A DNA stretch of 64,000 nt, taken from the NCBI RefSeq assembly GCF_003473485.1, contig NC_053049.1:28975292-29039291 (forward strand), read 5' to 3'. Origin of the DNA: Medicago truncatula (lineage: Eukaryota > Streptophyta > Magnoliopsida > Fabales > Fabaceae). The notes under the pieces are model-generated. The model was given only the letters and a program-made list of their open reading frames with translations. It did no database searches and was not told the DNA's origin. Each line of letters begins with the position of its first letter. Position 1 is the stretch's first letter. Below are positions 11,548 to 23,527 of the stretch, in pieces. A program made the translations under genes and the position numbers.

Positions 11548-14160
11548 GTTGAGTGTGCAAGGGTAGGGAATGGAGATATATTGCTGCAAGTATATATATA
11601 TGTATGAGTTATTGAGATTGTGATTAATTTACATATTTATCATATATATAATAATAACTCGATCTTGTCGTGAAATAGGGAAAAGCTTTGAGGTGTTTGT
11701 TTTAATTTCATGTGTCACATAAAGGTACTATTGTTAGTTGTGGGGTTACAATTGATTATTAATTGAAAATATAGTGCAACTTTATTTATATTGAAAGCAG
11801 GATACGATTTGCCTTGATGAAATATATAGCTTAACGCAGAAAGCCAGATACATCTGTCTGAAGTGGACATGTTTTTTGTTAAAAGAGTTTTTTTGTATTT
11901 TGGAGAGTTCTCAAACAATACTCATAAGACAGTTGTTATTCTTGAATTGAAAACTTGTTAAGGTTAGGTTTCAGTTTCATAATGTTTATATGTAGGTACA
12001 CAACTGTAGAAATTGACACGCTGACTACACAAAAATAATACTAAGAGTGAAATGATTTTCTCATGCTTGATAAAAATCACAAAGTTGTTGTAAAAAACAA
12101 ATCATAAAATCAGTCTTAATGTTTTACTCAAGGATTTGTCTCATAACTAGGGTCGACCCAAATGTAAGGTTATTAAACTCTTGTTTTAGGTCAAGAAACA
12201 AAGCATTATTTTTTATTAGGTTTTATAAACAAAAATGTCATACATATAGACAAAAAATGTTCCATATATATATAAAAAAAAATTCTTTAGACATCTCAAA
12301 ACAAAATTTGCTTTATATCCTACCTGCAAACTAAATTTATTGTGCAGACATTATCTATAACGGATTCAAAAGACATAAATTGTGAAGATATCTTGGGATG
12401 TCTATCGAAAGTTAAAGATATTTTGGTTAGTTAGACAAAATAAATTCACAAAACAAGTTAGTATATACTACATCCGTCCCTAATTATAAAACCCTTTTGA
12501 AAAAAAAATGTCCCTTTTTATAAGACCCCTTTTGTATTTCTATGTACATTAATTATTTATTTACCAACATACCCTTATTTATTTTACATCTTTTTCTTCA
12601 ATCAATAAATATTACGTTGAAAATATAAATTAACTCTCTCTCTCTCTTAAGGATAAAATTGTAAAAACAATAGTGATTATATACAAATTTAATAATACAA
12701 CCAACTTTCTTAATATGCGTAATTTTTACAAAAGACTCCTATATTTAAGGACGGAGGTAGTATTTGAGAAAAAAAAATACACAAATATATTTAGTTCAGA
12801 CAAAAGTAAATCACGTTAATCCTAAACCAAAATTAACATCGTTTAATAGGAGACAATTTGACGTTAATGGAATTTGTATTATTAAAAGGATTAATACAAA
12901 GTTCTTACTATATATAGGTTTCAATCCCATCTTCTTCTCCCCTCAAAAAACATCCCCACGCATTAAATAGATTTTACCTTATCCTTTTTAATCGTGTTTC
13001 GATTTTAGTTAATCCTTTTCCATTTTTAGAATATAACTTGATAGTAGGTAAGCAAAACAACATTCCCATTCACTTTTTTTTTGGCAAATAGGATATATTT
13101 AATTTAAGTTGGATAAAGATCAGTTACCATTTTCTACCATCTAATAACTTATTAAATATTCCACGGCTCATGAAATGATAAGAATGGATTTCGTATAAAA
13201 ATTTTAAAAAAATTGGTATGATAAAATAAAAAGGGATAAAAATCAAATGATATTTCTTTGTCGCATATTATTTATAATAAGTAGTTTAAAAAAAGTGAAA
13301 AAAAAATCATTTTAATCCCTTAAAAATTTGTGAGACACACAATTTGATCTCTAAGAAAAACAAAAAAAAACTTTTGTCACAGTAAAGAAATCGGGTAGTC
13401 CTATAACTATAAACTACGGTAATACTTGTCAAAAAAGTAAATATCAACCACGGTAACAAACGAAATAACTAGATCTAGCTAACAATATTTTTTTTTTAAG
13501 AAAATAAATCTAACAATAGTTTTTTTTTTTTATTAACAATAGTTAAAAATAGATAATTTGTTCAATATCAATAATTAAAAATCTGGTCCTATAAAAGAAA
13601 GGGTCTTTAAATAATATTTTTTTAAAGAAAATAATATTTTTTTTCTTCAAAAATCACTCTTGTTTATTCTATTTTTTCTTTATCATCCAAGCAACCATCA
13701 TCATCATGCATGACATATCAATGTACATACGAACGAACTAACGTGTATTCTATTTTTGGGGCTTTTCCCCTTTTAGCCATACAAAAATATGTATTCTATT
13801 TTTGGTACATTGTTGATAGTACCATTTTTTTGAATATGATACTATAAATTTGTTTTAGAATTTCCAAGTGTTGTGGATTTTGTTAAAACTTTTAATGTTG
13901 ACTTAATATCGTTGACCATTTTAAATCGTTGATCTTTTTTGTAATTATGCGTATTTTTAATTTTATTTATAGGTTATGTATCTTTTTTTTTTTTTTTTCT
14001 GAAAGAATGTTATGTATCTCTTTTAGATTTGCCAAAGTATTGTTTATTCAGGGGTAATATTGTTGATATTTAAATACTGAAAGACTTTGTTTGAATATTA
14101 AAGAAAAAACAAAAATAAATGATTTATTGAATAAAAAGTTATTTATGAACTTGTTATCTC
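11548..14160. other. CesA upstream region, AT-rich, one MITE
   Basis: Holds the CesA promoter side and the Stowaway-like MITE at 12466-12763. Otherwise it is AT-rich with long A and T runs (for example 13490-13540 and 13983-14000). No further gene is supported. Confidence 0.4.
12466..12763. mobile_element. Stowaway-like MITE
   Basis: Termini 'tactacatccgtccc' and 'ggacggaggtagta' are inverted and flanked by TA. The interior 'taattataaaaccctttt' matches the usual legume/grass form. About 298 bp. Confidence 0.65.
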
Positions 14161-14164
14161 TTTT

Positions 14165-14470
14165 TTCTTAGCGTTATCCTTGGCTGGATGGTGTCTCACT
14201 GCAAGTTAGTTGTCGTAGGTTATTTGAGTTAGCAGATAATAAAATGACGACGGTAGCTTAGATGTTTGATTTGGGTTGGGTTGTGAATGGTGAGGTGTAG
14301 AAGTGGCGTAAGATGTTATTTTTCTAGGAGGAGGATCTGGTGAGGGCGTTTGTTCAGCAATTAACCTCAGTTGTTTTGCAAGTGTCTCTGAAGGATCGAT
14401 GAATGTGAAAATTACACTCTTCTAATGGTTACACGGTTAGTAGTGCTTATAACACTAGAAACAACGCCTC
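14165..14470 (+). mobile_element. LINE fragment (end of RT / start of zinc-binding domain)
   Basis: Translation with breaks shows words typical of plant LINE C-termini: 'VSLQVSCRRLFELADNK', then 'WVVNGEV.KWRKMLFF', 'EEDLVRAFVQQL' and 'SSNGYTVSSAYN'. Only about 300 bp survive and there are in-frame stops. It is a dead non-LTR retrotransposon piece between the CesA gene and P450 copy 2. Confidence 0.6.
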
Positions 14471-15564
14471 AGAGAAAAATATTATTAAAAATTGCGATAG
14501 GGAACAAACATCTTATGGGAATCACTAGACGAAAATCCAAAACAACAATATGTATAACGATGAAGGGCATCTTAACTTGTATTCACTTTTGGAATAGAAG
14601 AGTATTTTTTTAATCCTTAATTTTGTTTTTTGTATATTTGATTTTTCTATTAGATTTGATTGTGGCTCTATAATTGATTTTAATTTTAATTTATTTTTAT
14701 ACCTTAAACACATTTTAAACAAAAATCAATTTTGTCAAAAAACCAAAGATCAATTTTAAAAAACCATCTAAATTAAAATCAATTTTCCTTACCCTAAAAT
14801 TAAAAACACACATGAAGTATAAGTATTGTTGGTTCGACGAGTTTAATGGAAGTGTAAATTAAAATTTCAAAATCCAAAAAGAAAAAAAGAAGAAAGGATC
14901 TTGCAAGCGCAATAGTAGCGATAAAATAAACATCAATATTTAACGTGAATACCGTCTAATAACAAGGCAAAACCACAGTACAAACTCCAAAAAATATTCA
15001 ACTATAATAAAAAATATTACAATATTCTTTCAACTCTCTTTCACACATAAAGTATACAATATCATGGTGAGATCCATTCTTATTTAAACACCATGCTATA
15101 TTTGCAGTATTCTCTCAACTCTCATAATTTACTCAACACTCTAAGCTTTGTTTCTTCCATATGTCAACGCCACTATTTATATAGGAAATAAGGGCAATGT
15201 GAATCCAACACATCTTTGTCAAACGTTGCTGCAAAGTAAACATGAAATATGCATCACATTGTCTTTCAACAATTGTTTTTCAACAATATCAGCACCACAA
15301 GTTGTGTCTCTGCACCTCAAGTTACACAAAAGCTTCACTGTACATGGAAGAAAATTCAGCCATGCATAAGACTTTGGCTTGGCAATTCAGCCATACGTGG
15401 TGGTGGGTCCTACAAGTATAGTATAGTGGTACAGAGACGCTGGCAGAGGACGTAAGATCGTATATATCGTACGAATTTGTTAAACCTAAGTTTGTTGCCT
15501 CACGCAAAAGTAACAACACATCACATTATTGCTTAATTGATTACCAATTCTTGGAGTAATGAAA

Positions 15565-15576
15565 TATATAAATATA
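15565..15576 (+). promoter_or_regulatory. Probable TATA box of CYP89A-like gene 2
   Basis: 'tatataaatata' sits 44 bases before the ATG at 15620, matching the spacing in the paralogue. Confidence 0.4.
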
Positions 15577-15619
15577 ACGTGACATGTATCATTCTTGTAA
15601 AACCAATTGAAACTAAAAC

Positions 15620-17119
15620 ATGGAGGCATCATGGTTCATAATCCTTGTTTTTATGTGTCTTTCAATACTTATTATCACAAGTATAAGATCCCTCAAATCA
15701 ATTCAACTCCCTCCTGGACCATTCCATTTTCCTTTCATTTCCGATATCCTATGGCTACGGAAATCATTCCCACAACTCGAGCCAATTCTTCGCAACCTTC
15801 ATGCCAGACATGGCCCTATCATCTCATTCCACTTTTGGTCTACACCTAACATATCGATATCTGATCGTTTCCTCGTCCACAAGGCCTTGGTCCAAAACGG
15901 CGCCATTTTTGCCGACCGACCTAAAGCCCTTTTCCTAAACAAACCACTCAACATCGCCTCCTCTTGTTACGGCCCCACATGGCGCGTTCTTCGCAATAAT
16001 CTTGCCACGACAATGCTTCACTCATCGCGGTTCAATTCCTTCTCTAACACGCGCAAATGTGTCCTTGAAGCACTTGTCAAGCAATTAAAATCTGAAACGG
16101 AATCAAGTCATTCCATTAAGTTCATTGACCACATACATCATGCAATTTTTAGCTTACTAGTTTTTATGTGTTTTGGTGATAAAGTGGACAGCGAGAAAAT
16201 TGAAACCATTAAGCACATCCAACGCCTTTGGATTATAAGCTCCGGAAAATTCGGTGTGCTAAATTTCTTTCCAAAAATGATCTCTCACGTGATTTTCCGA
16301 AAACGTTGGAATGAGTTTTTGCAACTTCAAAAGGATCAAAAGGATGTATTTATTGAACTAATAAGAGCGAGAGAAAAAGAAAGCAATAAAAATAATCTTG
16401 ATCATGAACGTGCCATTTGTTACGTCGATACTTTGTTGAATTTGGAGTTGCCTGAGGAGAAACGAAAGCTTGATGACGATGAGCTTGTTGCGCTGTGTTC
16501 GGAGTTTCTCACTGCCGGAACAGATACAACTTCAACTGCATTAGAGTGGGTTATGGCGAATTTGGTCAAATACAAACATGTGCAACAAAGAATAGTCGAG
16601 GAAATTGGAGTTGTAATTGGTGATAGAGAGGAAAGAGAAGTAAAAGAGGAAGATTTGGAAAAGTTACCTTATCTTAAGGCAGTGATTTTAGAAGGGTTAA
16701 GGCGCCACCCTCCTTCTCACTACTTAATTCCACATGCAGTGACCGAGGATGTGATTTTTAACGGTTACTTGGTGCCTAAAAATGGGACAGTTAATTTTAT
16801 GGTGGCAGAGGTTGGGTGGGATCCAAGTGTTTGGGAGGATCCCATGGCATTCAAGCCAGATAGGTTTGAGGAAAGTAGTAATGGATTTGATGTTACAGGT
16901 CAAAATGAGATAAAGATGATGCCATTTGGAGCAGGAAGGAGGATTTGTCCTGCCTATAACTTGGCAATGCTCCATGTAGAGTACTTTGTGACAAATTTAG
17001 TTTGGAACTTTGAATGGAAGACTTCATTACCAGAAAGTAATGTTGATTTGTCAGAAAAACAGGAATTTACTATGGTGATGAAATATCCATTGGAAGCTCA
17101 AATATCTCCTAGGATCTAG
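15620..17119 (+). CDS. Cytochrome P450, CYP89A-like (copy 2)
   Basis: Intronless, 499 aa, close paralogue of the gene at 3571 along its whole length. Visible: an N-terminal anchor (about residues 5-22), the 'LPPGP' hinge, AGTDTT at 299-304, EGLR in the K helix, and PFGAGRRICPA with heme Cys443. The PERF motif reads PDRF here. Expected to be an ER-anchored monooxygenase taking electrons from P450 reductase; the substrate is unknown. It is eight residues shorter than copy 1; one visible difference is just before the heme loop, where 'ESSNGFDV' replaces the longer 'DAKNRNEFDAFDV'. The two copies lie in the same direction with the CesA gene between them, so a tandem P450 pair was split by, or duplicated around, CesA. 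Confidence 0.93.
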   Translation: MEASWFIILVFMCLSILIITSIRSLKSIQLPPGPFHFPFISDILWLRKSFPQLEPILRNLHARHGPIISFHFWSTPNISISDRFLVHKALVQNGAIFADRPKALFLNKPLNIASSCYGPTWRVLRNNLATTMLHSSRFNSFSNTRKCVLEALVKQLKSETESSHSIKFIDHIHHAIFSLLVFMCFGDKVDSEKIETIKHIQRLWIISSGKFGVLNFFPKMISHVIFRKRWNEFLQLQKDQKDVFIELIRAREKESNKNNLDHERAICYVDTLLNLELPEEKRKLDDDELVALCSEFLTAGTDTTSTALEWVMANLVKYKHVQQRIVEEIGVVIGDREEREVKEEDLEKLPYLKAVILEGLRRHPPSHYLIPHAVTEDVIFNGYLVPKNGTVNFMVAEVGWDPSVWEDPMAFKPDRFEESSNGFDVTGQNEIKMMPFGAGRRICPAYNLAMLHVEYFVTNLVWNFEWKTSLPESNVDLSEKQEFTMVMKYPLEAQISPRI

Positions 17120-19440
17120 GCTCATTTATTTATAGATGAATATGTTGTCTGTGATAAAAACAAAATATATTCGGGTAAAGCCGTCAAGAATACTATGTAC
17201 ACTACTTGATAATGTGAAAAAAGTTGTTGTTGATTGAAATTATTAATTTCTTTTCCCTTCAGGTGTAACGATTAATGTGAGATGAGAATGCCGATTTACA
17301 ATATTTAGGTTGGAATAAACAAAACTAGGATGTGCTTTAGAATCACCATCTTTCATTTTTATGAGAAAGAAGGGTTGTCGAAGATCTATGAAGTACGGAC
17401 ACACAAACACCGAACACGACACGAACACTTATGATAATTTAAGAAAATAATATAATTAAGTGTAATCATAGTCGGTATCGGACGTTGACGCTTGTCCGAC
17501 ATCGAGAGCCTCCTAATCTGATGAGTATGAATAAAATGAAAAAGAAACATTTCCAAGGCATGTAAAGGTGAAACCAACCACATTCTCAGCTTAACCACTT
17601 TTAGCTTTCAGCTTTTAAAACAGATCACCGTTTTTCAAATTAAACTAGAATCCCACTAATTCATTCGATCACAACTACGGTTCAGGTTTCTTAGTCACTA
17701 TGTTTCATCAACACAACACTAATATGTAAGGAGGTTTAATACCCATCGGTTTATCACAGATTTATTTAGAGTTGTGATATTTGAACAACTCATTTTAGAC
17801 AATTTATGCTTATGTGACAACTTCTTTTTTCTCTCTTTTCATTGGTCAAAAAACAATGGAAAGAAAAAAATAAAGAGAGAGAATAAGAGTATAATATGAG
17901 TATGAGAGAGAAAGTTATCAAAAGATTTGTCGTTGTAATTTCTCATTTATTTAACTCTCTGCTACACCCTACCCAAAAGGACAGAGATCTCTGCCTGTAT
18001 TCCCCATTTTACACTATCCAACACCTTTCCATTTCCTTCCAAGTCAAAGTGGTTTCAGCTTTTTTCGTATTTTAATCATATTGCTCTCATTTTAAAATTT
18101 CAAAATGACATTTGTAAAGGCAAGTGTATGCATTTGAGAACTTGGGTGTAGCTCAAATGGGGGTAGTTATAGGAATACACACCACCCATTTAAGTTAAAT
18201 TTCCAATGATAAGAGTATGATAGGAATGGAAAAACCACTGAACTCAATGTCAATGCTCTATAGGCCTTTAAGTAACCACAATCACACTGTTCTGTATGTA
18301 CTGCTATATTTCAATGATTTTTCCTTATGATTGTGAATAATCTATCCAAATACTGATACAATCTATCCAAATACTGTAGGAATAGGATGACTGAAAACAT
18401 TTAACAACCATCTCCGTGGACCGTAACTGCATGGAGAAACTACATTCCAACCTGTTGGCAAGAACAATTTGACAATGATTAAGAGTTTTGAATGTGGCCA
18501 ACTATTCAATGTGGATCTGCTTAGGAAAAGTTTGTTCCAAGCATATCATAACTCAGTTTTGACACATCATATTATGGATTCGCAATGCCTCTGTAAACAC
18601 TACTAATATGTTCTATAATTTTGATACTATGTAACTTTTAATACACATTTTGCTCGATGTCTATTATGAACAAATTTTGATTAACTGTTAAGTGATGTTA
18701 GTGCACATTATGTATACAAAATGCAACAACCACAGTGTAAATTAAGAGCTGAAATGTGAATCAAATGCATTGGTCATTTACTTGGCCAAACAAAGAAAAT
18801 CATCGTGTATTCATAGCGCATAATTACAATTTAAATGTTGTATGAGACTACGAGGCAAATTAGTTTATTTGAAATAAACTGATTTAAATATGAAAAAAAT
18901 CATAGGCCAAGACACTCACCACGGCAAAATCTTCCCAAATCCAAATCAGAAATCTGAGGTTTAGGATTCAAGACTCGCAATAGGAGCTGTTCTTGTACTT
19001 ATCAAGTGGGTCTAGCCTAAAAGAAAAGGATGGAAAAATACATGCTCATACACACAGACAGAAAGAGAATGATTTGACGATAAACATTCAGCCGAGCAGT
19101 TGTTTTTCTGCAGAGGCGTGATGTTATTACTAGTTGAAGAAATCATCCATACTAATTAAACTCTCAAGTTAACTCATAAAAGCTTACAAGTATACTATCT
19201 TTACAAAAATAAGTTAACTTGTATTGTATGTCTTTCTGCATGGTAAACTAATACAACTTCAAGTAATGGAATATTTAGAGTCAATTATATGAGTTCAGTT
19301 TATGGAAGCTCCATTGAGTTTTACAATCTTGATTATACCCCTAAATCTGGTCTAGCTATAACTTTGGAAATGGCAAAACAATAAAAGATGATTTAAAAAG
19401 GTCATTAAACCTCATCTCAACAGTAAGACACTAACCAGTC
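17120..19440. other. Intergenic, dispersed repeats only
   Basis: 17380-17515 is a copy of the 'gacacgaacac' repeat. 17765-17960 is a MITE-like sequence with 'cattggtcaaaaaacaatgg' at its centre, flanked by CT- and GA-rich arms. The rest shows no gene or RNA I can support. Confidence 0.4.
17765..17960. mobile_element. MITE-like GA/CT-armed element, copy 1
   Basis: It has 'tgtgacaacttctttttt', then 'attggtcaaaaaacaatgg', then a GA-rich arm and 'gagtatgagagagaaagtt'. An inverted relative sits at 19440-19610, so this is a dispersed family. Confidence 0.45.
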
Positions 19441-19610
19441 ACTATCTCATGTAATTTTGAAACAACCCTCTCTCATACTCACATGTGTTTTTATTTTCTC
19501 TCTTCTTCTTTCTCTCTCCATTGTTTTTGTCCAATAAAAAGAGGAGAAAAGTAGTTGTCACAAGAGTTGTACAAATATCACTCCTCTTTGTAAAATATGT
19601 TTCAGAGCTG
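19440..19610. mobile_element. MITE-like GA/CT-armed element, copy 2 (inverted)
   Basis: Read on the minus strand it repeats the order of the copy at 17765-17960: 'tgtgacaactacttttctcc', 'attggacaaaaacaatgg', GA-rich arm, 'gagtatgagagagggtt'. A 64-aa frame here is only this repeat. Confidence 0.45.
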
Positions 19611-20147
19611 GATTTGTCTTGATGTATACCATTCACTGTTCAATCTGCTCTTTATTTGATGGATCAGTAATTCTTCAAGAAAGCATGCCAGAGATATATG
19701 CATCCTGTAATAGATAGCATATACATTCAAACAACCAGTAGAAATATTGTGTAACATAAACAACATTGAAATTTAATCTTGAAAAATTACATTAATTTCA
19801 TATTACTCAACAAAAAAAGTGAATTGGTACTATTGATTAGAAGAAAAGGGAAACGTAACATTTGGATTCAAACAAAGGCAAGAACTAGTTAATGTCCCTA
19901 CTAAGTTCCTCCAGTGATATGAAAAGTAATAATTAAAATCCATGTCAAAGAAATTATCGAGACTAACAATGCTGAATTTGTTGACTGTTGTTAACTGCAG
20001 CAAGTAGTTTCAGAGATTAAATAACTATGATTCAAAATTAGTGGATTGGAATACTCAAGATTTGGGCCTTAATCCTTTCTTTCTAATATAGTATGTTTTC
20101 ATTCCAAAATAAAAAATAAAAAATAATGGATGGAAAAAAATAAAATA

Positions 20148-20148
20148 A

Positions 20149-20186
<38 letters not shown>

Positions 20187-20208
20187 TATCAATTCAAATA
20201 TACATAAA

Positions 20209-20276
<68 letters not shown>

Positions 20277-20285
20277 TAATAATAT
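20148..20285. repeat. (TAA)n microsatellite in two blocks
   Basis: Two TAA tracts, about 20150-20180 and 20208-20280. Each is followed by the same unit 'atatcaattcaaatatac' (near 20187 and 20282), so the tract and its flank were duplicated together. A leucine-rich frame on the minus strand is an artefact of the repeat. Confidence 0.9.
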
Positions 20286-20440
20286 CAATTCAAATATACA
20301 AACATGCAGCAAAAAAGGAAAAAGAAAAAGAGAAGCATTGCATAGAGTTCTCTTCTGGATTTAGAAGAGAAAGCTACTAAAAGTTGCCAACAGAAAACCG
20401 CTTTACTACTGTTCTTGTACTCCCAACTCCAAAGTTTATT

Positions 20441-20655
20441 ACAGTAACGCCCCCTCCTTTTCCCGTCGACTATATATAGTTTGAGTTATTTTTCTCGACA
20501 TGAATCACGATAACAATTATACGTTCAACTATTATTAGCATCTCTAACAAAAATTTCACGTTCAACTATTATTATTACAGTAACGCCCACTCCTTTTCCC
20601 TTCGACTATATATAGTTTGAGTTATTTTTTTCGACATGAATCACGATAACAATTA
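20441..20655. repeat. 79-bp direct repeat around a copied PPR fragment
   Basis: 20441-20519 and 20577-20655 are near-identical; both begin 'acagtaacgccc' and end 'cacgataacaatta'. Between them, 20534-20570 matches 33 of 37 bases of 21425-21461, the last coding part of the PPR gene. A fragment of the gene end was therefore copied to its own 3' side. Confidence 0.7.
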
Positions 20656-21373
20656 CAATAGAAGATTGATCAAGAGTCAAGACTCAAGTGAACTAACCTT
20701 AATTACCTTTGCAGAAGGTTATTGCTTCAACTGTCTTTCCTCAAGATACATTATTCTAACGCTGCGGCTGGTACTCCTCCAAATCATGCATATCTGCAAC
20801 ATATGTTCATCAATAAACACGTGCTGTGTTAATTATTTGCTAAATATCAAACATTGATATTCTTAATTATTACTACATGAACCATGTTGTTGCAACTTGT
20901 ATTCCCTATTAACTTTGGAATCACCTTTTATGAGACATTTCCACCTCTCCATTTGAGCATATGTTTGATCAAAAGAATGGAAAGTGAATTTTGATCCTCT
21001 GAAATTTGTTCACTTTTAATGTGATGGATAAGATATGAAGAGTTCATGACTCATTATTTATAAACAAAACAATCCGAGAAGCAGACCATCAAAATATGCT
21101 TATAAATGCACACAAATCATTTAATCATCATACGAAGTGATTCAAATTAAAAATTTCAGTGTTCGTAAATAAATTCACAATATGCCAATTAATGTTTAAT
21201 TCTTACTTCAAAGGAAATTGTTCCAAGAAGTACTGTACCTGCACCTAAGCTCCAATAGCAGTCACCAGGCTTGACATCAACTAACAATAAAATATGCACA
21301 ACCAAATTTCACGGAAAATTGCAAAATTCTAGTATTTATAGTGGCGTGTTCCGTTAAATTTTCATTAGAACCC
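20656..21373. other. 3' flank of the PPR gene
   Basis: AT-rich. No convincing reading frame, RNA or repeat boundary is visible. Confidence 0.3.
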
Positions 21374-23443
21374 TCACCAATAATCACCACAAGAGCATAC
21401 ACCATCCTTAAAATGGTGGAATCTATTAGTATCTCTAACAATAATTTCCCGCTCAACTATTTTGGAGATTAACTTAGCAGCAATATGGCAATCTCCACAG
21501 ACACGAAGGTTTTTGGTAATTCTGATTTGATACTCTTGTGTATTCAAAAGAGCAAAGACAATAGCTAGCTTTTCACTATGAACAGCCAGATGGCCTTCCT
21601 TATCCTCTTCCTCCACATCATGAAGTGCTGAATCTGTCTCAGGTACATATCCTAACTCTTTCATCTTTGCAACTAGCACACCTAGCTCTTCATATATTTC
21701 CTTTGACTGCGGATGCGATGTGTCACCCGCAAGAAATGTATGGACCTGATTGTTTAGCTCCACATTACTGATGCCAGGAGTTTTTCGAATTTTTTTCCTC
21801 TTCATTACTGACCGAATTTCTGTCACTTCTTTCCATCTACCAGCCTTTGCATAAATATTAGATAACAACACATAGTAACCTGATTGCTCAGGAGCCAATT
21901 GAAGTAGGTTGTCAGCTGCTAAAATCCCAATATCCATGTTTGTAAACACCCTACAAGAGCTAAGCAGTGTCGCCCAAACTCTTTCATTTGGCTCAATTGG
22001 CATTTGTTTGATAATATTATAAGCCTCGTCTACACGCCCGGCTCGTCCTAATAGATCAACCAAACAAGCATAGTGTTCGATTCTTGGTGTTATTCTATAA
22101 TCATCTGTCATCTGTTTAAAGTAAATCCTCCCTTCATCCAATAATCCTGAATGGCTACAAGCCGAGAGAATTGCGACAAATGCGATAGAATCTGGAGCTT
22201 GACCTGAATTTAGCATTTCTGTGAAGAGTGCCACAGCATTACAGCCTTGCCCGGTCATACCATAAGCAGATATCAACGAAGTCCATGAAGCAACATCGCG
22301 GAACTTCATTCTGTCAAACACTCTTTTTGCATCGTCTAAACATCCACACCTAGCATACATGTCTATCAAAGAATTCTCCAGTAGCAAATTTGGACATAAT
22401 TTCTTCTTCTCAACATATTCATGAATCCTCCTTCCTAACAACAATGCCGAAAGATCCCCACATGCTGGAAGAACACTAGCAAATGTGATTGCATCCGGTT
22501 CCACTCTGCATTTCTCCATTTGCAAATACAAATCCACAGCTTGTGTAGGCAACGAGTTTTTCATATAAACTCTTATCATCACATTCCACGATATCAAATT
22601 CTTCCTCTCCAAATTCACAAATATCTTCTCAACATACAAAACATTCTCCGACGAAGTGTTGGCTACAGCTGGCATGAGACTAGCCATCGTACATCCATCT
22701 GGTTTTTGTCCATAATCCTCCATTTCCCTACAAATCTCCAACGCATCATCAAATCGCATATTATGTGCATACCCCGCAACCATCGAGTTCCATGAAACAA
22801 CATCCTTCCATATCATTTCATCAAACACACGCCGCGCCTCAAACAAACACCCACATTTCCCATACATCGCAATTAGACCGTTCCCAACAAACAAATTAAA
22901 ATCCAACCCAACCTTCAACACATCTCCATGAATCAACAACCCATATCTCAAATTTTCCGAACAAGAACAAGCTTTAAGAACACACGGGTAAGTATAATTA
23001 TCGGGTCTAAACCCTCCATTAACCATCTCCCTAAACACAAGCAACCCATCATCATACCTATGATTATTCACATAGCTTCTAATCATAACATTATAGAAAA
23101 CAACATTTCTATCAGACATTTCATCGAACACCTTGCGTGTCAACCCGGGTTCTCCACAAGCAGCATATGATCTCATTAGTTTGATTCCTAGAGATGGATT
23201 TTGATGTGAATTAAGATAAAAAATCATGGTGTGAAGCTTTTTCAAAGTTTTGATATCTGGGTTTTGGTCTAGTGCTTTTGCTAGAAGTTCCAAAGCTTGT
23301 GAGGATTTGTTGAATGAAGAAAGTAATGCTTGTAATTCAGAAATGTGACGAGATAGTTTATGAAATGGTAGCATTTTACATATATCTCTGTCAATCATGA
23401 ATAACGATATTTTCGTAGTATATAGTAGAGGGAAAAACACCAT
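21374..23443 (-). CDS. PLS-DYW pentatricopeptide repeat protein, At3g49142-like
   Basis: Intronless, 689 aa. An N-terminal leader (about 1-60) may be an organelle transit peptide. PPR units follow from about residue 80 with typical 'WNVMIRVYMKN' and 'NSLIDMYARCG' repeats, then E/E+ segments and a complete DYW domain. The DYW deaminase motifs HSEKLA (622-627) and CGDCH (649-653) are present, and the protein ends in GDYW. Such proteins bind one organelle RNA each, and the DYW domain edits C to U. From memory the sequence follows Arabidopsis At3g49142 almost throughout (e.g. 'LACSCSE'-type and 'LAPEQSGYYVLLSNIYAKAG' regions), so orthology is likely. The first Met is used; later in-frame Mets at residues 16 and 24 are alternatives. 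The edited site is unknown. Confidence 0.93.
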   Translation of the reverse strand: MVFFPLLYTTKISLFMIDRDICKMLPFHKLSRHISELQALLSSFNKSSQALELLAKALDQNPDIKTLKKLHTMIFYLNSHQNPSLGIKLMRSYAACGEPGLTRKVFDEMSDRNVVFYNVMIRSYVNNHRYDDGLLVFREMVNGGFRPDNYTYPCVLKACSCSENLRYGLLIHGDVLKVGLDFNLFVGNGLIAMYGKCGCLFEARRVFDEMIWKDVVSWNSMVAGYAHNMRFDDALEICREMEDYGQKPDGCTMASLMPAVANTSSENVLYVEKIFVNLERKNLISWNVMIRVYMKNSLPTQAVDLYLQMEKCRVEPDAITFASVLPACGDLSALLLGRRIHEYVEKKKLCPNLLLENSLIDMYARCGCLDDAKRVFDRMKFRDVASWTSLISAYGMTGQGCNAVALFTEMLNSGQAPDSIAFVAILSACSHSGLLDEGRIYFKQMTDDYRITPRIEHYACLVDLLGRAGRVDEAYNIIKQMPIEPNERVWATLLSSCRVFTNMDIGILAADNLLQLAPEQSGYYVLLSNIYAKAGRWKEVTEIRSVMKRKKIRKTPGISNVELNNQVHTFLAGDTSHPQSKEIYEELGVLVAKMKELGYVPETDSALHDVEEEDKEGHLAVHSEKLAIVFALLNTQEYQIRITKNLRVCGDCHIAAKLISKIVEREIIVRDTNRFHHFKDGVCSCGDYW

Positions 23444-23527
23444 GCATATAGTTGAATATTCAGGTATGAAGAGAATATAATAAGGTACTGTAAGACTTTC
23501 GATCCAATGGTGAATAAGGATCGTTTA

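Noticed and set aside
18140-18190. tRNA-like start 'gggtgtagctcaaatggg'
   Set aside because: No B box or cloverleaf arms follow at the needed distance.
20055-20312. Leucine-rich 85-aa minus-strand frame
   Set aside because: It is the translation of the TAA microsatellite (TTA = Leu), not a protein.
22520-23170. Plus-strand frames within the PPR gene
   Set aside because: Shadow frames of the minus-strand coding sequence.
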